Source: Candidatus Acetothermia bacterium (GTDB lineage: Bacteria; Bipolaricaulota; Bipolaricaulia; RBG-16-55-9; JANLFV01). Taken from it: a stretch of DNA of 64,000 bases. Location: NCBI GenBank assembly GCA_024653345.1, contig JANLFV010000002.1:147881-211880 (forward strand). Direction: 5' to 3'. The notes beneath the pieces are model-generated. The model was not told the DNA's origin, did not search any database, and was given only the letters and a program-made list of their open reading frames with translations. The stretch's first letter is position 1. Each line of letters starts with the position of its first letter. Below are positions 56,462-63,950 of the stretch, piece after piece. Both the position numbers and the translations under genes were made by a program.

Positions 56462-56888
56462 AGCTATCAAGCCGCGGAAGGCCGCGATCATCGTCCACTC
56501 CGGCGACTTGGATAAGGTCATGAGCGCCCTGATCCTAGGGAACGGCGCGCTGGCCATGGGCCTGGAGACAACTCTCTTTTTCACCTTCTGGGGGCTTTTG
56601 CGGCTCCGGCGGGGAAGGCTCGCGCGGGCCCCGCTCTCGAGGCTGAACCTCCTCGGCCTGGGGCGGTGGCTGATGCGCCGGCGGATGCACAAGGCGAGGG
56701 TCGCCTCGCTCGAGCGATTGCTCACCGACTTCAAGGCCCTCGGGGGGAAGGTCGTGGCCTGCGAGCTGACCATGGAGGTGATGGGCCTTAAGCGGGAGGA
56801 CCTAGAAGAGAGATGGATCGACTCCTACGGGGCCGTCGGGGCCTTCATTGCCGAGGCCAAGGAGGCCGCGATCACCCTATTCATCTGA
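56430..56888 (+). CDS. DsrE2-like (DsrE/F family) sulfur-relay protein
   Basis: A 152-residue protein. KAAIIVHSGDLDKVMSALILGNGALAMGLETTLFFTFWGLLRLRRG is the DsrE2 N-terminal part with a hydrophobic segment that associates with the membrane. The conserved Cys111 lies in KVVACELTMEVMGLKRED. DsrE2 proteins receive persulfide from TusA. It ends the operon and is convergent with the propeller-DOMON gene, three bases away. Confidence 0.85.
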   Translation: MGSGASSSAAEAIKPRKAAIIVHSGDLDKVMSALILGNGALAMGLETTLFFTFWGLLRLRRGRLARAPLSRLNLLGLGRWLMRRRMHKARVASLERLLTDFKALGGKVVACELTMEVMGLKREDLEERWIDSYGAVGAFIAEAKEAAITLFI

Positions 56889-56890
56889 GC

Positions 56891-58786
56891 CTACTCCACC
56901 GGCTCGAGAGCGATCAACCCTTGCCCGCGGTCCGTGTGCCGCGTGTTGAAGCTATCGCTCGTCCGATGGTAGGCCACGATGATCGGATAGCTCCTCCCCG
57001 GCTCGAGGGGCTTGTCGAACCGATCCCCCGAATCGAGCGGGATGACGAACTCCACGACCGTCCCCGCGGCAGTTTCTTTTCCGGCGGCCTCGAGGACATT
57101 ATTCTCCCCGCCGAGGCTGGTGTCGGAGGCATGGCTCGTCTCCGCGGTCCCGAAGTCATCCCGGGCCTCGACCTTGCCGTTCTTGACCGCCGCGAGGATG
57201 ATGTTCGCCCCCTTCATCTGCCGCTCGGGGTCGAGGCCGATCGCGACATAGCCCTTCCCGGGGCTGGCCAGGCCGAGGTAGAGCTTCTCCGCATCGTTGT
57301 GCCAGTAGACCTTCACGCCCACGACCTCGGTCATGTGGGGATACTCTTCCGCCTCGATCACGCCGTCGACCTTCCCCGCCCAAGTCTTCCTAGTGACTTT
57401 CCAGAGGACACCGCTTCCCGGCTCGCCGAGGCGGCCGAAGTCGAGGAGATACATGGCCGCCCCGTCGGGGGAGAACTTCACATCTATGGGGTGCTCCAGG
57501 CCGGCGGTGCCACTGGCCGAGGCCGGGCCGGGGACTTTGTTGGCGATGAAGTCCGAGACGATCGTCCCGCCGTTCGGGAGGAAGCGGACCCGCTGGACCT
57601 TGAACCCCGAGGGGCTCATGTCTTGGGTCCCGAAGCCGAGGGCCCCCCACTCGGCGATGAAGAGGTCTCCGGCGAGGCCAAAGGCCCCTCCGACGCTGAA
57701 GGCAAACCCATTGGCCGAGGAGCCGACCGAGAACTCGGCGACCGGGCCGATCGCCTGAGGATGCGCGGCCAACAGCGGCGGGACGCCTTGCTCGGTCTCC
57801 GTCCCCGGGAGGCCGAAGACCGCCCTCGAGGACTCCAGGAAGCCGAAGTGGTCCGGCCAGCCGTAGAAGCCGCCTTCGTAGACCACATTCAGCTCGTCGG
57901 GGGCATTGGCGATCGGCCGGGAGCCGCGGACATCGGGCCCGTTGTCGGAAGCGAGGAGCGCGCCGTGGAGGACCGGGTGGTCCTGGGGAGCAAAGCCGAT
58001 CCCGAAGGGGTTCCGGAACCCCCAGGCGACGAGCTCGAGCTTGCCCATCTCGAGATCGGCGCGGAGGATCGCCCCGTTGCAGGGGACCTGGCCCTTGATG
58101 ATCTGGCCCGGCTCGGTGGCAGTCCCGTAGGGGACGAAGGCCCCGGTGGTCACGCCCTCCTCGTCGGTGAAGTTCCGGCCGGCCAGCACGATCTCCTGGC
58201 AGGCGAGGTCGTGGACCTCGGGGTGCTCCGCGAGCCAGCCGGTGACTTCTCGATTATCCAGGCCGGCGACCCCGGAGTTCGTGGCCGTCCCCTGGCCGAA
58301 GTAGAGCCAGCCGTCGGGGCCGAAGGCCATGTGGTTGTTGGCATGGTCGCCGAGGCTCGGAAGGCCCGCAACCACCGGGCTCAAGGAGCCGTCGGGCTCG
58401 ACCCGGACGATCCGGCCCTTATCGCCCGCGTAGAGCCGCCCGTCCGGGCTGACCGCGAGCCCCAGCAGCGGCGGGAGGAAGGCCTGGCCCGGGGCCGGGG
58501 CGACCCGGACGGTCGTCCCGTCGGGGTTCACCTTGACGATTCGTGCCTCCGTCCCGGGGAGAAAGCCGCTCTCCGCGACGAAGATTTCCCCGTCCTCGCT
58601 GATCGCCAGGGCTGTGGGGGAGTTGAGCCCCGCCGCGAGGGCCTCGATCTTGTAGCCTCGGTAGACTTCAATATCGTCCGGATTGGGAGCCCTACCGACC
58701 TGGGCCGTCAGGCCCAAGCCGCCGGGGAAGAGAAGGAGGCCCGCTAGAAGCAGGCCGACGCCGCACAATTGCGCGAAGACCCTCAT
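56891..58786 (-). CDS. PQQ-dependent sugar-dehydrogenase-like propeller fused to a DOMON heme domain
   Basis: A 631-residue exported protein. The signal peptide ends near LGLTAQ. Residues 40-470 form a glucose/sorbosone-dehydrogenase-type six-bladed propeller (SPTALAISEDGEIFVAESG, LLGLAVSPDGRLYAGDKGRI, HANNHMAFGPDGWLYFGQGT, WGFRNPFGIGFAPQD, HPIDVKFSPDGAAMYLLDFG). Residues 475-631 are a DOMON domain (VYWHNDAEKLYLGL, GYVAIGLDPERQMKGANIIL, YHRTSDSFNTRHTDRGQG) with Met and His where cytochrome-b-type DOMON domains carry heme ligands. It would oxidise a carbohydrate or aldehyde and pass electrons to heme. PQQ use is inferred from fold only. It is a single gene. Confidence 0.82.
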   Translation of the reverse strand: MRVFAQLCGVGLLLAGLLLFPGGLGLTAQVGRAPNPDDIEVYRGYKIEALAAGLNSPTALAISEDGEIFVAESGFLPGTEARIVKVNPDGTTVRVAPAPGQAFLPPLLGLAVSPDGRLYAGDKGRIVRVEPDGSLSPVVAGLPSLGDHANNHMAFGPDGWLYFGQGTATNSGVAGLDNREVTGWLAEHPEVHDLACQEIVLAGRNFTDEEGVTTGAFVPYGTATEPGQIIKGQVPCNGAILRADLEMGKLELVAWGFRNPFGIGFAPQDHPVLHGALLASDNGPDVRGSRPIANAPDELNVVYEGGFYGWPDHFGFLESSRAVFGLPGTETEQGVPPLLAAHPQAIGPVAEFSVGSSANGFAFSVGGAFGLAGDLFIAEWGALGFGTQDMSPSGFKVQRVRFLPNGGTIVSDFIANKVPGPASASGTAGLEHPIDVKFSPDGAAMYLLDFGRLGEPGSGVLWKVTRKTWAGKVDGVIEAEEYPHMTEVVGVKVYWHNDAEKLYLGLASPGKGYVAIGLDPERQMKGANIILAAVKNGKVEARDDFGTAETSHASDTSLGGENNVLEAAGKETAAGTVVEFVIPLDSGDRFDKPLEPGRSYPIIVAYHRTSDSFNTRHTDRGQGLIALEPVE

Positions 58787-58806
58787 CTAGATACCCCTTT
58801 CGCTGC

Positions 58807-58826
58807 GCTGCCCCTTCCCGGGCAGC
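58807..58826 (-). terminator. Short GC hairpin between peroxiredoxin and propeller-DOMON genes
   Basis: GCTGCCC (58807-58813) and GGGCAGC (58820-58826) form a 7-bp stem with a 6-base loop, 74 bases after the peroxiredoxin stop and 21 bases before the next start on the minus strand. Confidence 0.35.
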
Positions 58827-58899
58827 TGCCTATGCTCCGCCATCATACAACAATCCATCGCGACCGCAATCCCGTGGCCCTCCCCGCCGGCGTTGAGGA

Positions 58900-59364
58900 T
58901 CATCGCCGTGAGAGCCCTTCCAGCGCCTCGAGGAGCTCCTCGATCGGCGGGAGTTCGCGGATCGGGTAGACCTTGGCGAAGCGGACGATCCCCGCCTCGT
59001 CGAGGATGAAGACCGCCCGCTCGCTGAAGCCGTCCTCCTCGCGGAAGACCCCGAACTTACGGGCCACCTCTCCATGGGGCCAGAAGTCGGCCAGAAGCGG
59101 CGTCTCCTCGATCCCCAGGGCCTCAGCCCAAGCCCGCTTGCTCGGAACGCTGTCCACGCTGATCCCTAAGGCCACTGCTCCCAGGCGGTCGAACTCCGCC
59201 TTGTGCCGCTCCAGGTCCAGCATCTGCTCCGCGCAGACCTTGGTCCAGGCTAGGGGATGAAAGCCGAGCACGACCCTCTTCCCCCGCAGGGCTCTCAGCC
59301 TAAGCTCGCTCCCGCGCTGGTCCTTCAGGGTGAAATCCGGTGCTGCTGCGCCCACATCGATCAT
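58900..59364 (-). CDS. AhpC/TSA-family peroxiredoxin
   Basis: A 154-residue thioredoxin-fold enzyme. ATG 59364 follows GGGGAGG by about eight bases; ATG 59385 is an alternative that would include that SD. APDFTLKDQRGSELRLRALRGKRVVLGFHPLAWTKVCAEQM carries the P-x3-T-x2-C peroxidatic site near residue 45. FILDEAGIVRFAKVYPI is the typical C-terminal strand. No clear resolving Cys is seen, so it is probably a 1-Cys or partner-resolved enzyme that reduces peroxides. Confidence 0.88.
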   Translation of the reverse strand: MIDVGAAAPDFTLKDQRGSELRLRALRGKRVVLGFHPLAWTKVCAEQMLDLERHKAEFDRLGAVALGISVDSVPSKRAWAEALGIEETPLLADFWPHGEVARKFGVFREEDGFSERAVFILDEAGIVRFAKVYPIRELPPIEELLEALEGLSRR

Positions 59365-59472
59365 CAGCTCTACCTCCCCGGCCATTCTAAGCCAGACTAA
59401 ACATTAGTTCGCCAAATTATACCGCCCCCCCGAAGAGCGAGCAACCTTAGGAGACCCAGGCCCAGCCAGAGG

Positions 59473-60369
59473 CTACCTCCCGCTCAGCATCAGGATCACC
59501 GGGAGCGTCGCGCTGCTCAGCACGGTCGTCAACAGGACGATCGAGGAGACCAGCTCCGGGTCCCGGCCGTATTCGATCGCGAGCAGCAGCGAATTCACAG
59601 CCGCGGGGGTGCTCGCCTCGATGAGGAGCACCCGGCCCAAGAGGCCGTCGATCCTCAGCAGTGCCAAGAGCGGCCAGGAGAGCAGCGGCGCCCCGAGCAG
59701 CCGCAGGGCCGTGGCCCAGCCCACACCTCTCAGCTTCAGCTGACGGCCCAATCGAACCTGGCTCAACTGCAGCCCTAGAAGAATCATCAGGACAGGGATT
59801 GCGGCCTGGGAGAGCATCGAGAGCGGGCGGACTAGGTATTCCGGGAGCCAAAGGCCACTCTGGCGTAGCGCCATCCCGGCCGCGACCGCATAGAGCAGCG
59901 GCGTCTTCAGGACCTGGGCGAATGCGCGGGGAGAGAACCGCTCGCCCCGCAAGGCGATGAGAACCCCGAGCGTCGAGAGGAGGATCGTCTGGCCGATGAG
60001 GTAGACCACGCCGAGGTCGAAGGCCTCCTGGCCGAGGGAGAAGAGGAGGAACGGGAGGCCGTAGTTCCCGCAGTTGGTGAGGATCAGGGTCAGGGCCAGC
60101 CCAGCCCGCGAATGAGCCTCGAGCCCGAGCAGCCGACCAGCAAGATCGCCCGCGCCCCACATCGCCAGTGAGAACAGGAGGACGAAGAGGAAGATCAGCC
60201 CGAAGACCCCGGGGCTGATCGTGCTCTCGTAGAGAGAGACGAAGATCATCGCCGGCATGAGGGCCCAGAAGCTCAGCCTCGCCACCGGCTGGGGCGGAAG
60301 CCCCCATTTGCCCAGGGCGTAGCCGATGGCGAGAATGGCGAAGATGGGCCAAAGAACGTTCGGGAGCAT
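59473..60369 (-). CDS. AEC-family (auxin efflux carrier-like) permease
   Basis: A 298-residue membrane protein with about ten helices. The AEC pattern is visible: WPIFAILAIGYALGKWGL at the start, ALTLILTNCGNYGLPFLLFSLG near residue 108 with the conserved NxGNxGLP, and the second-half equivalent EASTPAAVNSLLLAIEYG. Members transport organic anions or related solutes. ATG 60369 is preferred by fit to the family; ATG 60426 is an in-frame alternative. Neither has a strong SD. It is divergent from the barrel-like gene. Confidence 0.85.
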   Translation of the reverse strand: MLPNVLWPIFAILAIGYALGKWGLPPQPVARLSFWALMPAMIFVSLYESTISPGVFGLIFLFVLLFSLAMWGAGDLAGRLLGLEAHSRAGLALTLILTNCGNYGLPFLLFSLGQEAFDLGVVYLIGQTILLSTLGVLIALRGERFSPRAFAQVLKTPLLYAVAAGMALRQSGLWLPEYLVRPLSMLSQAAIPVLMILLGLQLSQVRLGRQLKLRGVGWATALRLLGAPLLSWPLLALLRIDGLLGRVLLIEASTPAAVNSLLLAIEYGRDPELVSSIVLLTTVLSSATLPVILMLSGR

Positions 60370-60424
60370 CTTGGCCTGGATGATACTCGCGCTCGAAGGC
60401 GGCGGACAAACCAGGAAGGGGGGC

Positions 60425-61057
60425 ATGAGAAGGGCGGTGCTGTTGGCAATAGCCTTGGTCTCGGTCTATACCGCCGCGGGGCGAGCGGAGCTCTTCGGCC
60501 TCGGCGGGGGTTTGACCGCCTACCTGCTGGACCTGCGAGGGCTTAAGGTCGAGCTGACCGGGAGAGGCGCGCCCTCCGAGGTCTTGGCGCTGGTCCCCCA
60601 GTTTGCCCCAGTGCCGAACCTGGTAGTTCGCGGGCGGCTCAGCCTCGCGGGCCTGATCAGCGGCGCCCAGCTCGAGGTCGGCCAGCTTACTCTCGCCTTG
60701 CCGATCGACCTGTGGAGGAGGACTTGGCTCAGTCTGGCCTCGACGGCCCTCAGCTTCAGCCTGCTCGGGGAGGCGAGGGCCCTCTTCCTCAGCTTGGTCC
60801 TATCCCTGGGAACCGATCTCATCCAGGGCGGGGTCGGGCTCAGCTCGACCGACCCCTCGGTAGCCGGCCTGATCGACCAGCTCGGGCTGGGCAGTCGCTC
60901 CTGGTCCCTCGCGGCCGCCCACAGCTCGGCGGAGCTGGCACTCCTCCTCGGGCCGGTCCGGCTCTACCTCGAGGGGAAGTATCTCCATCCCTTGAGCCAG
61001 AGCGGCCTTCCCCTCGGCCACTGCCAGGTCGGCCTGGGGTTGATGGTCACTATCTGA
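60425..61057 (+). CDS. Exported barrel-like protein, unknown
   Basis: A 210-residue protein with a signal peptide (RRAVLLAIALVSVYTAAGRA). The rest alternates short hydrophobic and polar stretches (AYLLDLRGLKVELTG, LVVRGRLSLAGLI, LEVGQLTLALPIDL) and ends VGLGLMVTI, a C-terminus typical of membrane beta-barrels. No family is recognised. ATG 60425 follows GGAAGGGGG. It is divergent from the AEC gene with overlapping 5' regions. Confidence 0.6.
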   Translation: MRRAVLLAIALVSVYTAAGRAELFGLGGGLTAYLLDLRGLKVELTGRGAPSEVLALVPQFAPVPNLVVRGRLSLAGLISGAQLEVGQLTLALPIDLWRRTWLSLASTALSFSLLGEARALFLSLVLSLGTDLIQGGVGLSSTDPSVAGLIDQLGLGSRSWSLAAAHSSAELALLLGPVRLYLEGKYLHPLSQSGLPLGHCQVGLGLMVTI

Positions 61058-61124
61058 TCGGCCTCAAGGCCGAGATCGATCACTCCGCAGGTCGTTCGAG
61101 CTGAATGGGCGAGGCGAAGCCTGC

Positions 61125-61212
61125 TGGCGGAGGGGGTGGGATTCGAACCCACGGTGCACTAAGGCACGCCGGTTTTCAAGACCGGTGGTTTAGTCCACTC
61201 ACCCACCCCTCC
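61125..61212 (-). tRNA. tRNA-Ser (anticodon TGA)
   Basis: An 88-base class II tRNA read on the minus strand. The acceptor stem GGAGGGG (from 61212) pairs with CCCCTCC, followed by G and an encoded CCA (61127-61125). The anticodon stem CCGGT/ACCGG holds CTTGAAA, anticodon TGA. A long variable arm and GGTTCGAATCC T loop are present. It has its own promoter at 61221-61248. Confidence 0.95.
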
Positions 61213-61220
61213 TCAACCGA

Positions 61221-61248
61221 ATTATAGGGCGTTCTCAGGCCCATTCAA
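61221..61248 (-). promoter_or_regulatory. Predicted promoter of tRNA-Ser
   Basis: Minus strand TTGAAT (61248-61243), 16 bases, TATAAT (61226-61221), the same 16-base spacing as the tRNA-Leu promoter. It starts seven bases before the end of the upstream permease gene. Confidence 0.7.
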
Positions 61249-61254
61249 GATGGG

Positions 61255-62616
61255 CTACCGCCCGTAGCGGACAACGAGCAGCAGATTGCAGAGCGCTACC
61301 ACCAAGATCATCGCCGGGAAGGCATACTTGCAGAACCTCCCCCAGCCGATTGGGTGACCGTTTCTCTCGGCGATCGCCGTCCCCACGACATTGGCCGAGG
61401 CCCCGATCGGGGTGGCATTCCCGCCGATATCCGTCCCCAGGGCCAGCGTCCAGGCCAACATCGGCAGGGCGAAGCCCTGGGTCTGGGCGAGGCTGCGGAT
61501 CACGGGGACCATCGTAGCGGCGAAGGGGATGTTATCTACGATGCCGGAGGCGAGGGCCGAGACCCAGAGTATGATCGAGATAACCACGAGAGAGCTTCCC
61601 CCTGCAGCTGAACCGATGTAGTCGGCCAACGTCTCCAACACCCCGGTCCTCTCCAAGCCTCCCACACAGACGAACAGCCCGAAGAAGAAGAGCAGGGTGC
61701 GCCAGTCCACCCCTTTGATAAGCCGTAGAGCCTCCTTTCCCGCCGCGACGAGGGTGAGGGAGGCCGCGATCCCCGCCACGGTGGCCACCGATATCCCGGT
61801 GTTGGCATGAGTGATCAAGAGGATGACCGTGAGGGCAAAGATGGCGATATTTATCTTGAACAGGATCGGGCTCCTGATCGCCTCCGCCGGCGCCGGATAT
61901 GACAGGGTCTCGCCCGGCTTCGCGGGGGCTGCCGGAGCGAGGGCCTTTCGGAAGAAGAGGTAGAACAAGGCCAATGCGATGAGCATCCCGACCCAGGCAA
62001 TCAGCCCCGTATTGACAAGGAAGTCGGTGAATTTGTAGCCCAGCGCGGTCCCGATGATGATGTTCGGGGGATCACCGGCCATGGTAGCGCTCCCCCCGAC
62101 GTTCGCGGCGAAGATCTCGGCGATGATCAGCGGGACCGGGTCGAACCTGAGCAGCCGCCCGAGCTCGACGGTCACCAAGGAGAGGAAGAGCAGAACGGTG
62201 ATGCTATCGATGAACATGGAGAGGAATCCGGAGAGGAACATGAAGGAGATCAAGACCGGGATGACCTTGTAGTGCATCAGCCGGGCCACATGGAGGCAGA
62301 GCCAGCGGAAGAAGCCGACCGCACCCAGCCCCTCCACCATGACCATCATCCCCCCGATGAAGATGATGGTCTGCCAGTTCACCCCGTGGGACTCCAGGTG
62401 CTCCTGGCCGGGGAGCCAGAAGGCCGCTTGCCCGATCTGCCGGAGGTTAAGGCCCCATAAGACCGCATCCCAACTGCGCATGACCCCGAGGAAGACGATG
62501 ATAACGGTGAGGAGGGCGCCGATGAGCGCGGGGATGTAGCGCTGGACCTTCCCCGTCAGGATGCCCAGGAACATGCCAAGGAAGATGGCGATCGCCAAGC
62601 CTTGTTCTAGGGTCAT
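61255..62616 (-). CDS. ArsB/NhaD-type ion transporter permease
   Basis: A 453-residue polytopic protein of the ion transporter superfamily. The two matching hairpin regions are visible: FLSMFIDSITVLLFLSLVTVELGRLL with ANVGGSATMAGDPPNIIIGTALGY in half 1, and SALASGIVDNIPFAATMVPVIRSL with ALGTDIGGNATPIGASANVVGTA in half 2. These motifs are shared by ArsB arsenite pumps and NhaD sodium/proton antiporters; the sequence alone does not decide. No ars genes are nearby. The start ATG 62616 lies about 80 bases after a predicted transcription start. Confidence 0.85.
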   Translation of the reverse strand: MTLEQGLAIAIFLGMFLGILTGKVQRYIPALIGALLTVIIVFLGVMRSWDAVLWGLNLRQIGQAAFWLPGQEHLESHGVNWQTIIFIGGMMVMVEGLGAVGFFRWLCLHVARLMHYKVIPVLISFMFLSGFLSMFIDSITVLLFLSLVTVELGRLLRFDPVPLIIAEIFAANVGGSATMAGDPPNIIIGTALGYKFTDFLVNTGLIAWVGMLIALALFYLFFRKALAPAAPAKPGETLSYPAPAEAIRSPILFKINIAIFALTVILLITHANTGISVATVAGIAASLTLVAAGKEALRLIKGVDWRTLLFFFGLFVCVGGLERTGVLETLADYIGSAAGGSSLVVISIILWVSALASGIVDNIPFAATMVPVIRSLAQTQGFALPMLAWTLALGTDIGGNATPIGASANVVGTAIAERNGHPIGWGRFCKYAFPAMILVVALCNLLLVVRYGR

Positions 62617-62703
62617 CGAGCCCTCAGCCTCGCGAGCCCCTTCGGAATTATTGAGCCCTCAGGCCCGGCTTCGCCGTCGGCCGGCAGGGCGGCATTGCTA
62701 GAC

Positions 62704-62732
62704 ATTCTACTTCTCACTCCTCGCAAGATCAA
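62704..62732 (-). promoter_or_regulatory. Predicted promoter of the ArsB/NhaD-type gene
   Basis: Minus strand TTGATC (62732-62727), 17 bases, TAGAAT (62709-62704), leaving an unusually long leader of about 80 bases. Confidence 0.5.
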
Positions 62733-62743
62733 GGCCCATTAGA

Positions 62744-63550
62744 TTAGGGGATCCCCATGATGAATGGGATGGTGCTCTCCACGATGACCTGTCGCTCGAG
62801 CCTCCCCAGTGCCAGCGGCGGGATGAGAAACCGAAGTTTATAGGCTAAGCCCCTCCTCCCCCGACTCCCCACCATCAGGTCATGCTCGCGGGCGTGCTCG
62901 ATGATGCACCTCTCGGGATCGCCTGTGCACACCTCTTTCGTGAGAGGGACCTTCAGCGCCTGCGCCAGCCCCTCGACATAGGCGATCTTCTCCTCAGCCG
63001 CAGAGAGCCTTCCGAAGAAGAGGACCGTGAGGGAGGCCCCGAGGTTGTTGGCTAAGGAGGCGGCGAGCAGGCTTCCCTGGTGGGAGTATTTCGAGCCGGA
63101 GGTGGGGTTCAAGATCCTCTTGGGCCGCTCCAGTTTGGCCGGCTTGTTGAAGAGCATGATCGGGCAGCGGCTGTGCTCCAGGATCCGGGCGCAGCAGCGG
63201 CCGATGTGGAGGGCCTGGGTCCCGCTCTTGGAATGGGTGGCCATCACCAGGAGGCCGATCTGATTCCGCGCGATGTAATTGAGGATCTCGGTCGAAGGCC
63301 GGCCTGCGGGGGTGGCCTTGATCGCTTCAATCCCCATCTCCGCCAGGGCCTTCGCCGCGTTATCGACGGCATCGTGGGCCAGCTCCTCCAGGGCCGAGCG
63401 GACCAGGCTGCTCAAGGGCACGCCAGCCTCGCTGGTGTCGACGACGCTGATCACATGGAACTCGGCCCGGGGAAAGAGGAGGGCGGTATAGCGGACGATG
63501 TTATCCATCAGTTGCGAATTATCCGTCGCGACCAAGATCTTGCCGAACAT
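62744..63550 (-). CDS. Tandem universal stress protein (UspA family)
   Basis: A 268-residue protein made of two Usp domains. The first is intact: KILVATDNSQLMDNIVRYTALLF, LLVMATHSKSGTQALHIGRCCARILEHSRCPIML; its ATP-binding G-x2-G-x9-G-S/T pattern is only partly kept. The second (residues 150-268) contains YSHQGSLLAASLANNLGASLTVLFFG and HDLMVGSRGRRGLAYKLRFLIPPLALGRLERQVI. It is probably a stress or energy sensor. ATG 63550 follows GAGGAG. It lies next to an ion transporter gene on the same strand, a frequent Usp context. Confidence 0.88.
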   Translation of the reverse strand: MFGKILVATDNSQLMDNIVRYTALLFPRAEFHVISVVDTSEAGVPLSSLVRSALEELAHDAVDNAAKALAEMGIEAIKATPAGRPSTEILNYIARNQIGLLVMATHSKSGTQALHIGRCCARILEHSRCPIMLFNKPAKLERPKRILNPTSGSKYSHQGSLLAASLANNLGASLTVLFFGRLSAAEEKIAYVEGLAQALKVPLTKEVCTGDPERCIIEHAREHDLMVGSRGRRGLAYKLRFLIPPLALGRLERQVIVESTIPFIMGIP

Positions 63551-63722
63551 CTCCGCTCCTCTCTCCCAGCCCAATCCGCGGGCCGCGCTAGGGTAACCCA
63601 TCACGTGCCTCGATTCAAGTCCCCCGAAGCTGCCTCATTGCCCTCTCCAAGTTTCCCATGAGGCCGGGGAGATACAGTGCCATCCAGTTGACGAATCCAG
63701 CTAGAGGAGCAGGCTCGCCGGA

Positions 63723-63751
63723 TTGCCTGCGGTGGCGAGTTGGGCTAGACT
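63723..63751 (+). promoter_or_regulatory. Predicted promoter; ATG seven bases after the -10 box
   Basis: TTGCCT (63723-63728), 17 bases, TAGACT (63746-63751), seven bases, ATG 63759: another apparent leaderless start. Confidence 0.5.
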
Positions 63752-63758
63752 GATGCCC

Positions 63759-63950
63759 ATGGGCAAGCGCGGGGTATGCGTAGGTCTGTTGCTGGTATCG
63801 TTGGCCTTGGCCTTAAGCTCCTGCGGCCCGCGGACCCTCACCGTCGAGGCCTACCAGGAGATGATCATCAAAGCCCTTCAAGGCATTCCGCCGGAGAAGG
63901 ATCTGCTGCCACTCCCAGGGCTCATCCCCTCGATGAAGAAACTCTTGTAG
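63759..63950 (+). CDS. Small lipoprotein, possibly truncated
   Basis: A 63-residue product. GKRGVCVGLLLVSLALALSSCG is a lipoprotein signal with lipobox LSSC. The short mature part reads TVEAYQEMIIKALQGIPPEKDLLPLPGLIPSMKKLL, with no family I know. ATG 63759 is set by the promoter; ATG 63753 is possible. The stop codon is directly followed by TGGACCCCT, which may be the end of another mobile element, so the original gene may have been longer. Confidence 0.55.
   Translation: MGKRGVCVGLLLVSLALALSSCGPRTLTVEAYQEMIIKALQGIPPEKDLLPLPGLIPSMKKLL

Noticed and set aside
62613..62705. A 30-codon frame before the ArsB/NhaD-type gene, with an ATGA overlap and an upstream GAGGAG
   Set aside because: Its ATG lies inside the predicted -10 box (TAGAATG), so the transcript would begin after the start codon. 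Coding quality cannot be judged at this length.
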